From a bacterium (GTDB lineage Bacteria > Planctomycetota > Planctomycetia > Planctomycetales > Planctomycetaceae), in the NCBI GenBank assembly GCA_016124895.1, contig WGMU01000099.1, positions 1 through 42,919 on the forward strand: 42,919 nt of DNA, written 5' to 3'. Shown one piece after another: positions 10,236 through 19,861 of the stretch. The notes under the pieces were generated by a model. The model was not told the DNA's origin, made no database searches, and worked only from the letters and a program-made list of their open reading frames with translations. Position 1 is the first letter of the stretch; the number at the start of each line of letters is the position of its first letter. A program made the translations under genes and the position numbers.

Positions 10236-13200
10236 TCAACCGAGCAGGATCTGCAGATCCTCGGCAGTCAGCGAGCTGATCAGGCTGTTATCCGCGGAGA
10301 TGATTGCGTCGGCGAGTTCCTTCTTGCTGCGCTGAAGTTCGAGAATCCGTTCTTCGACGGTGTCTCGGCAGATGATTCGATAAGCGAAAACGTGCCGTTC
10401 CTGCCCCATGCGGTGCGCCCGGTCGATCGCCTGGGCTTCGACCGCCGGGTTCCACCACGGGTCGAGAATGAAGACGTAGTCGGCGGCGGTCAGGTTGAGA
10501 CCGTGCCCGCCGGCTTTCAGGCTGATCAGGAAGACCGGGCAGTTCGCGTCCGACTGAAACCGCTCGACTTTCTGTTTGCGATTGCTGGTTTTGCCGTCGA
10601 GGTATTCGAACGTAATGCCCTGAGTCGCCAGCCGCTCTTTGACGATCGCCAGCAGACTTGTGAACTGCGAGAAGACCAGCACCTTGTGGCCTTCACCGAG
10701 AATCTCCTCAAGTTGTTCAAGCAGCATGTCGAGCTTTGCGCTCGGCTCGTCGCCGCGCTTCCCATCGATCAGCCCCGGATGGCAGGCCGCCTGCCGCAGA
10801 CGCAGCAGCGCTTCGAGCACGTGAATCTTCGACTGCGCCAGTCCCTTGTCGGCGATCTTCTGTGTGAGGCTTCTGCGGTAATAGTCCCGCAGTTCGTCGT
10901 ACGCCTTGCGCTGCTTCTTACCCATTTCACAGTACAGCGTCTGCTCAGTCTTGTCCGGCAGTTCTGTGAGTACCTGGCCTTTCGTCCGCCGCAGCAGGAA
11001 CGGCTTCAGGCCGTCGGCGATCGTCTGCAGATCGGCCGTGTCTGCGTCGCCCTTCGCCAGCCGCCCGAAGTTCGTACTGCGGCCGAGCATTCCTGGGTTA
11101 AGAAACTCGAACAGTGACCACAACTCGCCGAGGTGGTTTTCAATCGGCGTTCCGGTCAGCGCGAGCCGATGGTCGGCAGTGATCAACCGGCTGGCTTTCG
11201 CCACCTGCGAATTCGAGTTCTTAATCGCCTGCGCTTCGTCCAGAATCGCGTAGTCAAACCGCTGATCCTTCAGGTGAGCGATGTCCAGCCGCAGCGTTCC
11301 GTATGTCGTGACGATGACGTCGAACTCGTCGAGCCGTTCGCGGAGTTCCTTGCGCTCGGTGCCGTGATAGCTGGCAACTTTGAGTTTCGGGGTGAAGCGG
11401 GCTGCTTCGTCGATCCAGTTGAAGACGAGGCTCTTCGGGACGACAACGATCGACGGCCGCCGCTGCTCGTCCTTCTTCAGCCGCCGTGAACGCCGCGCTT
11501 CGAGCAGACTCAGCACCTGAATGGTCTTGCCAAGCCCCATGTCGTCGGCGAGGCAGCCACCCAGTCGAAACTCGCGCAGGAAGTTCAGCCAGCCGAGCCC
11601 CTGCTGCTGATATTCGCGCAACTCGCCCTGAAACGTGCGCGGAGCGTTCTTTGGTTTCACTCCGTCGAATTTCTTGAGCCGCGAGCAGCAGTCGCGAAAT
11701 GTCTTGTCGAGTTTCGTTTCGGACTGCGCCGCCAGCAGCGCATCGAGAATCAGCGCCTGTGACGGCACGAAACGGATGCCGTCTTCTGTTTCGCGGCCCA
11801 TCTCCAGCAGGCCGCCGTACTTCTTCAGCCAGTCTTCCGGCAGCAGTCCGAACGAGCCATCGTCGAGCTGCACGTAATCGTCGCCGGCCCGCGCCGCCTT
11901 CAGCAGTTCCGGCAGGCTGACCGTCGCGTCGCCGAAATCGATCTCGGCCGTCAGATCGAACCAGTCAATGCCGCTTGACACCGACATGCTGAAGCTGCCC
12001 GCCGAGCGTCTCACGTCGCGTCCCTGCGCGTTGACCGTCCAGCCGTGATTGATCAGTGCGCGAACAATCTCGGGCAACTGCTTTTTGGGAAACTGGTACG
12101 TGGCCCCGTCGCTGCGACTGCCTGCATACTGCGCCGGAATCAGAGGCAGGCCGGACAACGCCTGCAGCAGTTGCCGTTCGGCTTCGGCGTTGCGACAGAA
12201 GCACTGCCCGTTTTCAAGCAACAGTCCACGTGACGGAGCTTCCGGTGCGATCCGCACGCCACCGTAGTTGAGCAGTGTCGTTGCATACAACTGACCCGTA
12301 TTCCGGCACCAGTTGGCGACCTCACTGTCCTTCAGGATGAGGAACTGTCCAACGGGCTCGGAGATAACTTCGGCCGGCCGCAGCGATTCCGGCAGACGAT
12401 CGATCGCGACGCCGCCGGCATCAACCAGGTGTGCGAGAAACTCGCTGCGGTCTGCAAACGGGACAGTGAACAACGACGTTTTCAGCAGCGTTTTCAGCCA
12501 CGGAAAAGAGTCGTCAACGTGAAACTCGGACGCGATGCCGCCGCGGACGAGCACGCCGCCGTCAAATGCGGCTTTCACGTCGCTGGCCGCAAACGTTTCG
12601 TCGCCGCGCGTGAACTGTCCAGTGACGGTCCACTGCGAGTTCTCATCGTCTGGCTTGATCAACACCTCGAAGCTCCAGCAACCGCCATCATCCCAGATCA
12701 GAGCCGCGGCGTCGGCTGGTGATTCGTTGGCACTCAGACTGACGACAAGTCGCCCTGTCGCGCACAAAGCCGGGAACAACGATCGCAGCGCACTGACCGG
12801 CGGCAGCGAACGATCCGTCCGATTGCTGTATCCATACTGGTATCCGTAACCGGGCCGATCACTGGGATCCCGCCAGTTCAGCAGTCCCGCGAGTTGATCC
12901 CGCAGTCGGGCATCCGGAATGGACGGCAGCATTGACGCGTCAAGAGAGAACGCTTTTACCTTGCCCGGCACTCCTGTCGAACGCAGTTCGCGCTGCCGGA
13001 ACAGAATGACGGGGCGGTTACGAGCGACACTTTCCGCCAGATCGAGAACCAGCCAGACGTCCGTCTGCTGATTCAGCAGCGGCTGACGGTTTGCCGTCTG
13101 GAAATGCGAGACTGCCTGACGACTCACATCCTGCATCCAGCGCTGCCAGGGAGCGGGCACGGGCACTGCTGCTTTCCCGCCGGTTGACTTTGTCATTGAC

Positions 13201-13670
13201 GCCGCATCGAGCAAGGCCCTCGGAACGTGAGTCATCTGCTTGACGAGTTCCGAAATCACGCCGTCGTCGATCTGTCCCTGTTCGATCTTCCGTCGATTCT
13301 GGTAACTCAACCGCAGCAGATCGATCGGCAGCTCATCCAGCAGTTCGGGCAGCGACGGTGTGGAATCAGTACCGCTGTCGAACTCGTCGTCAGTGAATTC
13401 GTCCGCTTCCAGCAGCGTTGCCCAGATGTGTTTGCAGAGATAGCCGTCGGCAAACCTCGGGCAGGAACACGCCGCCTCGCGCCACGTCCCGTTTTTATTC
13501 AGGACAACGGACACGTCATAACAGTCACCGACCTCGTTCCAGACTTCGCTGTTGATCCGAGTGTCGGTGCAGCTATCGATTGCAACCAGCTCATCCAGAA
13601 AATACTGGCGTCCGCGGCTGCGGGTTCTGGAATCGAACTTTGACTGAAAGCGTTGCGCGAGCGTGCTCAT
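10236..13670 (-). CDS. SWIM zinc-finger SNF2-family DEAD/DEAH-like helicase
   Basis: The 1,144-residue product has a SWIM zinc finger near the N-terminus (C68, C70, C79, H81; CxC-x8-CxH). A long middle region, probably the bacterial SNF2-associated domain, precedes the two RecA-like lobes. Walker A is DDMGLGKT (about residue 705), the Walker B/DEAx box is DEAQ (about 810), followed by LTGTPIEN, and the second lobe holds VLVFSQFTSLL, SLKAGGHGLNLT and DRAHRMGQ. These are the standard SNF2 ATPase motifs, so it is expected to be an ATP-driven DNA or nucleoprotein translocase in the cytoplasm; the SWIM finger is for nucleic acid or protein binding. Length and order match the bacterial SWIM-SNF2 group. 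The exact target is unknown. The start at 13670 is the first ATG; no strong ribosome binding site is visible. Confidence 0.93.
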   Translation of the reverse strand: MSTLAQRFQSKFDSRTRSRGRQYFLDELVAIDSCTDTRINSEVWNEVGDCYDVSVVLNKNGTWREAACSCPRFADGYLCKHIWATLLEADEFTDDEFDSGTDSTPSLPELLDELPIDLLRLSYQNRRKIEQGQIDDGVISELVKQMTHVPRALLDAASMTKSTGGKAAVPVPAPWQRWMQDVSRQAVSHFQTANRQPLLNQQTDVWLVLDLAESVARNRPVILFRQRELRSTGVPGKVKAFSLDASMLPSIPDARLRDQLAGLLNWRDPSDRPGYGYQYGYSNRTDRSLPPVSALRSLFPALCATGRLVVSLSANESPADAAALIWDDGGCWSFEVLIKPDDENSQWTVTGQFTRGDETFAASDVKAAFDGGVLVRGGIASEFHVDDSFPWLKTLLKTSLFTVPFADRSEFLAHLVDAGGVAIDRLPESLRPAEVISEPVGQFLILKDSEVANWCRNTGQLYATTLLNYGGVRIAPEAPSRGLLLENGQCFCRNAEAERQLLQALSGLPLIPAQYAGSRSDGATYQFPKKQLPEIVRALINHGWTVNAQGRDVRRSAGSFSMSVSSGIDWFDLTAEIDFGDATVSLPELLKAARAGDDYVQLDDGSFGLLPEDWLKKYGGLLEMGRETEDGIRFVPSQALILDALLAAQSETKLDKTFRDCCSRLKKFDGVKPKNAPRTFQGELREYQQQGLGWLNFLREFRLGGCLADDMGLGKTIQVLSLLEARRSRRLKKDEQRRPSIVVVPKSLVFNWIDEAARFTPKLKVASYHGTERKELRERLDEFDVIVTTYGTLRLDIAHLKDQRFDYAILDEAQAIKNSNSQVAKASRLITADHRLALTGTPIENHLGELWSLFEFLNPGMLGRSTNFGRLAKGDADTADLQTIADGLKPFLLRRTKGQVLTELPDKTEQTLYCEMGKKQRKAYDELRDYYRRSLTQKIADKGLAQSKIHVLEALLRLRQAACHPGLIDGKRGDEPSAKLDMLLEQLEEILGEGHKVLVFSQFTSLLAIVKERLATQGITFEYLDGKTSNRKQKVERFQSDANCPVFLISLKAGGHGLNLTAADYVFILDPWWNPAVEAQAIDRAHRMGQERHVFAYRIICRDTVEERILELQRSKKELADAIISADNSLISSLTAEDLQILLG

Positions 13671-14051
13671 GCGGCATCCATTCCTGAGATTGAGTGACCT
13701 GCCTGTTGACTGGCGTCGCTGTGTCTGGCCATCGGAGAGCCCTGCACTTCGTAGCCGGGCATCGTAACTTCCGGCATTTCAATCTCCACTGAAAAGCCGG
13801 CGTCGCGGTCGGGCTGCTGACGATCAGGCATTTCAATTGAATCCCGCAGGATGGCCGAAGCTGAATCCGCGGGAATTCAATCACACAGCGAAACGGATGA
13901 GTTGCTGCGAATCGCGCTACGAGCGGCCGTCAATCTCAGGCTCAGTCAATCACCGTCAAACTGTCGTCAGTGACAGCAACGATTCGCCCGGCTAGTCTTA
14001 TCGCGGTTGGTCGCCCTGTCCGCTCACCTGCAACTCGCCGGGTCAGAAAAC
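13671..14051. other. Divergent intergenic region between helicase and moxR genes
   Basis: About 380 bp with no convincing gene. It should contain the promoters of both flanking genes, but I cannot place -35/-10 boxes confidently. It contains an imperfect inverted repeat (listed separately) and two copies of GGCATTTCAAT at 13774-13784 and 13827-13837. Confidence 0.6.
13836..13881. promoter_or_regulatory. Imperfect inverted repeat, possible operator or hairpin
   Basis: ATTGAATCCCGC (13836-13847) is matched by GCGGGAATTCAAT (13869-13881), whose complement is ATTGAATTCCCGC, so the arms differ by one inserted base. The spacer is 21 nt. It lies in the divergent gap between the helicase and moxR genes, and the GGCATTTCAAT repeat overlaps its left arm. 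A regulatory role is inference. Confidence 0.3.
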
Positions 14052-15098
14052 ATGTCGTTCGATTCTGTGTCTTCTTCCACCGTCCGCCTGCTGTCTCCGG
14101 AAGACGTCGAACGGGCACAGCGGGAGATCCGGTCGCTGCTGGATGGGCTGGGGACGGCAATCCTGGGACAGAGTGAGCTGCTCGAACGCGTCGTGATCTG
14201 CCTGCTGGCGCGCGGGCATCTGCTGCTTGAAGGCCTGCCGGGGCTCGGCAAGACGGAGCTGGTCAAGTCGCTCTCGTCGCTGCTGGGCCTTTCGTTCCGG
14301 CGGATTCAGTTCACACCGGATCTGCTTCCCAGCGATATTCTCGGGTCGCCGATTCTCGAAGATCAGGGTGGGTCACGGCGACTCGTGTTTCATCAGGGAC
14401 CGGTGTTTGCCAACCTGCTGCTGGCCGACGAAATCAACCGTGCGACGCCGAAGACGCAGGCCGCTCTGCTGGAAGCGATGCAGGAACGCCGTGTGACCGT
14501 GATGGGCGAGTCGCATCCGCTGCCGACACCGTTCTTCGTACTCGCGACTCAGAACCCGATCGAACTCGAAGGGACGTATCCACTGCCTGAGGCGCTGATC
14601 GATCGCTTCACGTTCAAGATCAACGTGAGCAGCGTATCGAGCGACGTGCTCAAAGAGATCATCTCGACGCGCCAGCACGGCATCGCACCGGAACTCCAGA
14701 CGGTTCTCGACGGCCCGCAACTGACTGAGCTGTTTGACCTGGTCGATCGCGTACATCTGCCGGAAGCTGTCGGTGATTACGTGGCGCGGCTCGTCACAGC
14801 GACGCATCCTGATCGCGATGGAGCGCCAGACTTCGTCAGGCGGTTCGTCAAGTTCGGTGCGTCACCGCGTGCCGCGATCGCGATTGCAGGAACCGCGCGC
14901 GCGGCGGCTCTGCTGGCCGGCAAGCCCAATGCTGGTTTCGACGACGTCCGTCGCGTCGCGCCGAGTGTTCTCGGGCATCGGCTGATTCTCGACTACTCCG
15001 CACGCATGGAAGGCTGGTCAACGTCGCGCGTGGTCAATGCTCTGCTCGACGCCGTCAACGAGATCGCTCGTCCGATTCCTCAGGATGTGGAGGCGTGA
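14052..15098 (+). CDS. MoxR-family AAA+ ATPase
   Basis: This 348-residue ATPase has Walker A GLPGLGKTE (about residues 60-68), Walker B LLLADEINRA (about 122-131) and the sensor stretch ATQNPIELEGTYPLPEA, all diagnostic of MoxR. MoxR proteins act as chaperone-like ATPases that help assemble or activate von Willebrand A-domain or envelope protein complexes. I start at the ATG at 14052 (MSFDSVSSS) because conservation begins soon after; an upstream in-frame ATG at 14007 adds 15 unremarkable residues. The stop codon overlaps the GTG of the next gene (GTGA), so the two are probably translated together. The usual DUF58 partner gene is absent next to it; the adjacent gene is a large membrane protein instead. 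Confidence 0.93.
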   Translation: MSFDSVSSSTVRLLSPEDVERAQREIRSLLDGLGTAILGQSELLERVVICLLARGHLLLEGLPGLGKTELVKSLSSLLGLSFRRIQFTPDLLPSDILGSPILEDQGGSRRLVFHQGPVFANLLLADEINRATPKTQAALLEAMQERRVTVMGESHPLPTPFFVLATQNPIELEGTYPLPEALIDRFTFKINVSSVSSDVLKEIISTRQHGIAPELQTVLDGPQLTELFDLVDRVHLPEAVGDYVARLVTATHPDRDGAPDFVRRFVKFGASPRAAIAIAGTARAAALLAGKPNAGFDDVRRVAPSVLGHRLILDYSARMEGWSTSRVVNALLDAVNEIARPIPQDVEA

Positions 15099-17173
15099 CC
15101 GCGATGCGCGAAACCAGTTCACAGACTCGTTTCCCGGCGACGCAGACTCGTTTTCTGCCGATGGACTTGTTCCGTAGGATTCCGACGGTCTTTGCCGCAC
15201 TGGTGGTGTTGAGCATCAGGCCGGGCGGCGTGTTTGCCGGTGGAGCGGACTCGTCGGCCCGTGAGGACGATATTCGGTTCACGGCGGACTGGCGCTGGGC
15301 CGGCGGGACACTCGGCGGTTATTACCCGATCCGCGTCTCGCTGCAGAATGCCGGGCCGCCGCGGACGATTAACGTTGTGCTCAAGTCGACCATGAGCGGG
15401 ATGCCCAGCGTTTCGCGGCGCGTCAACGTCGATCAGAACGCGTCGGCAGCATTTTCGCTGCTGGTGCCGCTGGTTGGGCAGAACTGCTTCGGTGAGCTGA
15501 ACGTTTACGCCAACGGACGGGAACTCGAAGCACTGCACTGTCCGGTCAATTTTCCGGTACTGGACTGGTCGGAGAACTCGTTTTCAACACTGGTCATCGC
15601 CGCTGCGCCGGTCGACTTCACGGAATACGAAGCCGCTGTCACGTCACTGTTCGGTGGCAGCTCCTCGTACGGAAGTCAGGCCAGCGATCACCAGCACGTC
15701 GAACCGCTGCGTCTGCCGGACTCCTGGCTGGCGTACAGCGGGCTTGATCTGGTGGTCACCTCGATCGAAGTCCTCAACAATCTGGAGACTCTGCCGCGCA
15801 AAGCGCTGATTGACTGGGTACGTGCGGGAGGCACTCTGGCGACCTATACGGAGCAGGACGGCACGGCAGTCCTCATGGATGCGGTCGATGATCTGTCTGA
15901 CACCAACCAGTCCGCGTTTCGATCCAACTGGCGGCCGGTTCCTCTGAGTCTACGACGTCCCGTTGGTCGCCTTAAGGTCGACGAATACGGCAACGAGAGT
16001 TCGCGTGAGGCTCCGGAACCTGGCAATTTCAAATGGCCGGCGGAAGCCGGCGCGCTGCAGATTCGGCAATTGGGACTTGGGCAGGTCGCAATGCTGCCGC
16101 CGCGGCCGTTTGACGGTACTTATCAGGACTGGGCCTGGCTGCTCAACGGAATTCAGTTCCGGCAGCAGCGGATGGCGGCGCGACTCGGCGTTGCCGGCAG
16201 ATCCACCAATGACGAGTTCTTTCACTTTCTGATTCCCGGCGTGCGCAGCGTTCCCGTCATTGCCTTCGCGGTCGTGATCACACTCTTCGCCGTGCTGATC
16301 GGACCGGTGAACTACTTCGTACTGGCACGACGCAAGCGACAGGGTTTTCTGGTGATCACCATTCCCGCGATCGCACTGCTGTGCAGCCTGGCAATTTTCG
16401 TGTACTCGTTCGTCGCGCATGGCGTTGCCGTGCGGTCACGCGTGCGCAGCGTCACGTGGATTGATCAGGGCAGCCAGTCAGCCGTCAGTATGGCGAGGAT
16501 CGCCTGGTTCGCAGGCTTTGCACCGTCCGATGGCCTCAACTTTTCGACAGCGACGGCCTTCATTCCGATCTGGCATTCCGAAGGCGGGTTTGGAAACGGC
16601 AGCGTCGACTGGACCGAGTCGCAGCGTCTGGCAAGCGGCTTTCTGCGCTCGCGGACACGGACACAGGCGTTGACAACAACCGTTCGCGACGAACGCGGGC
16701 GACTGACGATCTCGACGCCCGTCACCGGACGTGCCGGCCTGAAGAGCCTTGACGTGACGAGTGGTCTTGAATGGCCACTCGAAGCGCTGATCGTCTGGGA
16801 CGACGACGGGAACGCCTGGAGCACCGGCCGCGTCGAGCCCGGTCAGGCAGTCACTTTGACGGAGCTTTCAAGTGAAGCTCAGGACCGCTTTCTCAAACTG
16901 CTGCGCCGATCCGCACCCGCGATCCCTCCCGAACTGACAGAGCCCTCGAACGGGATGTTCGACATTCGGTCCATCATCGGCGTGGCGACCAACCATGCGC
17001 TCTCGCAGGGGCAGATGGAGCAGGCCATCGATCGCGTTGCTCAGGGCACAAAGCCACTCAACAAAGAATTTGCTCGCCGTTACGTCGCGATCGCCGCCGA
17101 AGCACCCGGCATCGAGTTCGGCACAAAAGTCACCGTCGTCGACGGCTGGCATCTCATTATCGGCGCGTACTGA
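15095..17173 (+). CDS. Large membrane protein of unknown function, coupled to moxR
   Basis: The 692-residue product has an N-terminal export segment (around MDLFRRIPTVFAALVVLSI, after a ~20-residue lead), a long extracytoplasmic beta-rich region, then two adjacent transmembrane helices around residues 385-450 (VPVIAFAVVITLFAVLIGPV and ITIPAIALLCSLAIFVYSF, separated by a basic ARRKRQG loop), and a second soluble domain. I do not recognise a catalytic motif. The GTG at 15095 overlaps the moxR stop; an ATG at 15104 has GGAGG (15089-15093) at a better 10-nt distance and may be the true start. The overlap implies co-expression and that this is the client or partner of the MoxR ATPase, which is inference. 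Confidence 0.8.
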   Translation: MTAMRETSSQTRFPATQTRFLPMDLFRRIPTVFAALVVLSIRPGGVFAGGADSSAREDDIRFTADWRWAGGTLGGYYPIRVSLQNAGPPRTINVVLKSTMSGMPSVSRRVNVDQNASAAFSLLVPLVGQNCFGELNVYANGRELEALHCPVNFPVLDWSENSFSTLVIAAAPVDFTEYEAAVTSLFGGSSSYGSQASDHQHVEPLRLPDSWLAYSGLDLVVTSIEVLNNLETLPRKALIDWVRAGGTLATYTEQDGTAVLMDAVDDLSDTNQSAFRSNWRPVPLSLRRPVGRLKVDEYGNESSREAPEPGNFKWPAEAGALQIRQLGLGQVAMLPPRPFDGTYQDWAWLLNGIQFRQQRMAARLGVAGRSTNDEFFHFLIPGVRSVPVIAFAVVITLFAVLIGPVNYFVLARRKRQGFLVITIPAIALLCSLAIFVYSFVAHGVAVRSRVRSVTWIDQGSQSAVSMARIAWFAGFAPSDGLNFSTATAFIPIWHSEGGFGNGSVDWTESQRLASGFLRSRTRTQALTTTVRDERGRLTISTPVTGRAGLKSLDVTSGLEWPLEALIVWDDDGNAWSTGRVEPGQAVTLTELSSEAQDRFLKLLRRSAPAIPPELTEPSNGMFDIRSIIGVATNHALSQGQMEQAIDRVAQGTKPLNKEFARRYVAIAAEAPGIEFGTKVTVVDGWHLIIGAY

Positions 17174-17274
17174 CGTGGCGCCGGCGACCGATTCCGGGCG
17201 GCGATCGCCGGCCTCGGTCAGACCCGGAGCGGCTGGTTGGCCCCCGGATTCGGCCTCGATAAGATGCCCCGCCA

Positions 17275-17296
17275 CTGATTCGGGAATCCGAATCAG
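17275..17296. promoter_or_regulatory. Perfect 9-bp inverted repeat upstream of the permease gene
   Basis: CTGATTCGG (17275-17283) and CCGAATCAG (17288-17296) are exact complements around a 4-nt centre, ending 50 nt before the permease ATG at 17347. No T-run follows, so a transcription-factor operator is more likely than a terminator, though it could also be a hairpin in the leader. Confidence 0.4.
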
Positions 17297-17346
17297 ATCC
17301 GTACTGCCTGCTTTGTTCTCTGAGATTTTCCTGCCAGGAGCCCCTG

Positions 17347-18759
17347 ATGTTTCACCCGCTCGTGATCATGACAATCGGCATCGTTCTGGTGATCGGAATG
17401 ATCATGTGGCTGCGCGTGAATGCGTTTATCGCCCTGATCACGGCGGCGATGGTTGTCAGCCTGATGGCGTTTGAAGAGGACGAATCCGGGAAGCTGCATC
17501 TGGCGAGTGACGCGATCTCGCGCGTGGCCGATGCGTTTGGCGGAGCGTGTGGGAGCATCGGAATCGTGATTGCTCTGGCCGCCGTCATCGGTACGTGCAT
17601 GATGGATAGCGGCGCTGCCGATCGCGTCGTCCGCGCGTTCGTGAATCTGCTCGGAGAAGAACGCTCACCCTGGGCATTGATGGGCAGCGGCTATGTCCTG
17701 GCGGTGCCTGTATTTTTTGACACGGTGTTTTACCTGCTCGTGCCACTGGCCCGGTCATTCTACAAACGCACGGGCAAGGCTTATCTGAAATGTATTCTGG
17801 CAATTACGGCCGGCGGGGCCATTACTCATACGCTCGTGCCGCCGACGCCGGGACCGCTGACGATGGCGGCAACGCTTGGCATTGATCTCGGCAAGATGAT
17901 TCTTGTCGGTGCGCTGGTCGCGCTGCCCGCGGCCGTGGTCGGCATCTGGATCGCTGGCTTGTTTGACCGTCTCTACAACATTGAAATGCGCGAAGTCGCC
18001 GGTCATGAAGAACCGGAGCCGCTGACTGATGATCAACTGCCGGGCCTGTTCGAATCTCTGCTGCCGGTGGTGCTGCCGGTCATCATGATCGCCTGCCACA
18101 CGGCCGCGAAATCGCTTGCCGACATGGCGTCGGGCAGCCTGGCCGAAACGGCGGAAGGTCTCTCGCACTACACGGCAGTCTTCGGCAATCCGAACTTTGC
18201 ACTTCTGGTTTCCAGTGGTCTGGCTCTGATGACCTACTTCCGGCAACGCAAGCCGACAAAAGAAGCGGTTGCAAAAGTTGTCGAAACATCACTGATGAGC
18301 GGCGGCGTCATCATTCTGATTACTGCTGGCGGATCAGCCTTTGGCGCCATGCTGAAGGCGGCTCATGTCGGCGACGCGATTGCTGCTCTGGCCGAAAAGA
18401 CATTCGGAGCCGGCTCGGTCGAAGGCATGCTGATGCTTTTCCTGGGGTTCGGGATCGCATGCGTACTGAAAGTGGCGCAGGGGTCGAGTACCGCAGCGAT
18501 GATTATCACATCGGGCATGATGGTCGGAATGATCGACGGTGTGGATCTGCCGTTCGACGTGGTCTACCTGGCCACAGCCATTGGCGCCGGGTCACTGGTC
18601 GGAAGCTGGATGAACGATTCCGGCTTCTGGATCTTCGCCAAAATGGGTGGGCTGACCGAACGGGAAGCTCTGTCAACATGGACTCCTTTACTTGTTGTAC
18701 TGGGACTTGTCAGCATGGCAACGACGCTGCTGCTGGCGGTCGTCATGCCGCTGAACTGA
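17347..18759 (+). CDS. GntP-family permease (gluconate/organic acid:H+ symporter type)
   Basis: This 470-residue protein is almost entirely hydrophobic, with about twelve or more membrane segments. It has the GntP signatures [17 protein letters not shown] (near residues 119-135) and [23 protein letters not shown] (about 160-182), plus the C-terminal [10 protein letters not shown] motif. The family imports gluconate, related sugar acids or D-serine-like acids with protons across the inner membrane; the substrate here cannot be read from sequence. The start is well supported by AGGAG six nt before the ATG. The next gene begins 27 bp after the stop, so the two are probably co-transcribed. A palindrome lies 50 nt upstream. 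Confidence 0.92.
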   Translation: MFHPLVIMTIGIVLVIGMIMWLRVNAFIALITAAMVVSLMAFEEDESGKLHLASDAISRVADAFGGACGSIGIVIALAAVIGTCMMDSGAADRVVRAFVNLLGEERSPWALMGSGYVLAVPVFFDTVFYLLVPLARSFYKRTGKAYLKCILAITAGGAITHTLVPPTPGPLTMAATLGIDLGKMILVGALVALPAAVVGIWIAGLFDRLYNIEMREVAGHEEPEPLTDDQLPGLFESLLPVVLPVIMIACHTAAKSLADMASGSLAETAEGLSHYTAVFGNPNFALLVSSGLALMTYFRQRKPTKEAVAKVVETSLMSGGVIILITAGGSAFGAMLKAAHVGDAIAALAEKTFGAGSVEGMLMLFLGFGIACVLKVAQGSSTAAMIITSGMMVGMIDGVDLPFDVVYLATAIGAGSLVGSWMNDSGFWIFAKMGGLTEREALSTWTPLLVVLGLVSMATTLLLAVVMPLN

Positions 18760-18786
18760 CGGAACTGCTGTTCGAGGAGCCCGGCG

Positions 18787-19812
18787 ATGAAAGCTGTCTG
18801 CGTTTGTCTGGCCGTTCTGCTGGTGGGTTCGACTCTCCCTGGAGCGGAAGATACTCCCGCGGTCTCTGATCAGATCGCGGCCGCCGTTCGCAAATCGATC
18901 GAGTTGATTGAACACAGCGGCGAAGTTTACCGCCGAGAGCGACAATGCTTCTCCTGCCATCATCAGGCCCTGCCCGTGCTGGCTCTGACCGAAGTGCGTC
19001 GCCGCGGTTTTACGATCAACGAGGATGAGTACAAACAGCAGCTCGCTCATACGGCCGCCCATCTGAAACGCGGCCTTCAGAGTTATCTCGCCGGGAAAGG
19101 GCAAGGCGGACGCGGAGATACGGCGGGCTACGCGCTGTGGACGCTGGCTGCCGGTGAGTGGCCAGCCGACGAGGTCACAACGGCGGTCGCCTCATACCTG
19201 CTGGGTAAAGAGGCCGATTTGCCGCACTGGAATCCACCGTCAACGACGAGACCACCAACGGCCGGCAGCCAGTTCACGTCGACGGCTCTGGCGATCTACA
19301 GCCTGCAGGCGTTCGGTGATGGCAAACAGTCCGATGCGATCACGGCGCGACTTGTGAAGACACGTGACTGGCTGCAGACGGCCAGTGTGAAAGACACCGA
19401 GGACCGCGTCTTCCGCCTGCACTCGCTGCACCAGCTCGCTGGCAAACAGGACCAGTTGCGCGAGTTCGCTCAGGAACTGATCGACCGGCAGCGGGATGAC
19501 GGCGGCTGGGCTCAGTTGCCGGACCGTGACAGTGACGCGTACGCGACCGGCACGGCTCTGGTGACGCTGCAGCAGTCCGGTTGTCTGCTGGTGTCCGACC
19601 CGGCGTACCAGCGCGGCGTTCGCTACTTGCTGAAGACGCAGCAGGACGATGGTTCCTGGCACGTCACCACACGAGCGAAACCCATTCAGCAGTATTTCGA
19701 GAGTGGCTTTCCACACGGAAAGGACCAGTTCATCTCGATGGCAGCCACATGCTGGTCCACAATGGCGCTGGCGTTGACCTGCGATGTCGCGACCGTCGAA
19801 GAAATGCCGTAG
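18787..19812 (+). CDS. Secreted protein with a CxxCH heme motif and prenyltransferase/squalene-cyclase-like QW repeats
   Basis: The 341-residue product has a signal peptide (MKAVCVCLAVLLVGSTLPGA). Soon after it reads CFSCHH (about residue 54), a CxxCH c-type heme-binding motif, followed by helical repeats with QW-type motifs such as RQRDDGGWAQL and TQQDDGSWHV. This is the alpha/alpha-barrel repeat of the squalene-hopene cyclase and prenyltransferase superfamily, but the acidic DxDD cyclase motif is not visible, so it is probably not an active terpene cyclase. Such CxxCH-prenyltransferase-repeat proteins are common in planctomycetes and of unknown function. GAGGAG precedes the ATG by about 7 nt. 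It sits 27 bp after the permease and 49 bp before the hydrolase-like gene. Confidence 0.82.
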   Translation: MKAVCVCLAVLLVGSTLPGAEDTPAVSDQIAAAVRKSIELIEHSGEVYRRERQCFSCHHQALPVLALTEVRRRGFTINEDEYKQQLAHTAAHLKRGLQSYLAGKGQGGRGDTAGYALWTLAAGEWPADEVTTAVASYLLGKEADLPHWNPPSTTRPPTAGSQFTSTALAIYSLQAFGDGKQSDAITARLVKTRDWLQTASVKDTEDRVFRLHSLHQLAGKQDQLREFAQELIDRQRDDGGWAQLPDRDSDAYATGTALVTLQQSGCLLVSDPAYQRGVRYLLKTQQDDGSWHVTTRAKPIQQYFESGFPHGKDQFISMAATCWSTMALALTCDVATVEEMP

Positions 19813-19861
19813 TCAACCATCGTGACCAGTCGAGAGTGCCCGCCGTGCTGGAGGACAGATC

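Noticed and set aside
13591-13884. Minus-strand open frame across the helicase start and gap
   Set aside because: It overlaps the helicase N-terminus in another frame and has no recognisable sequence.
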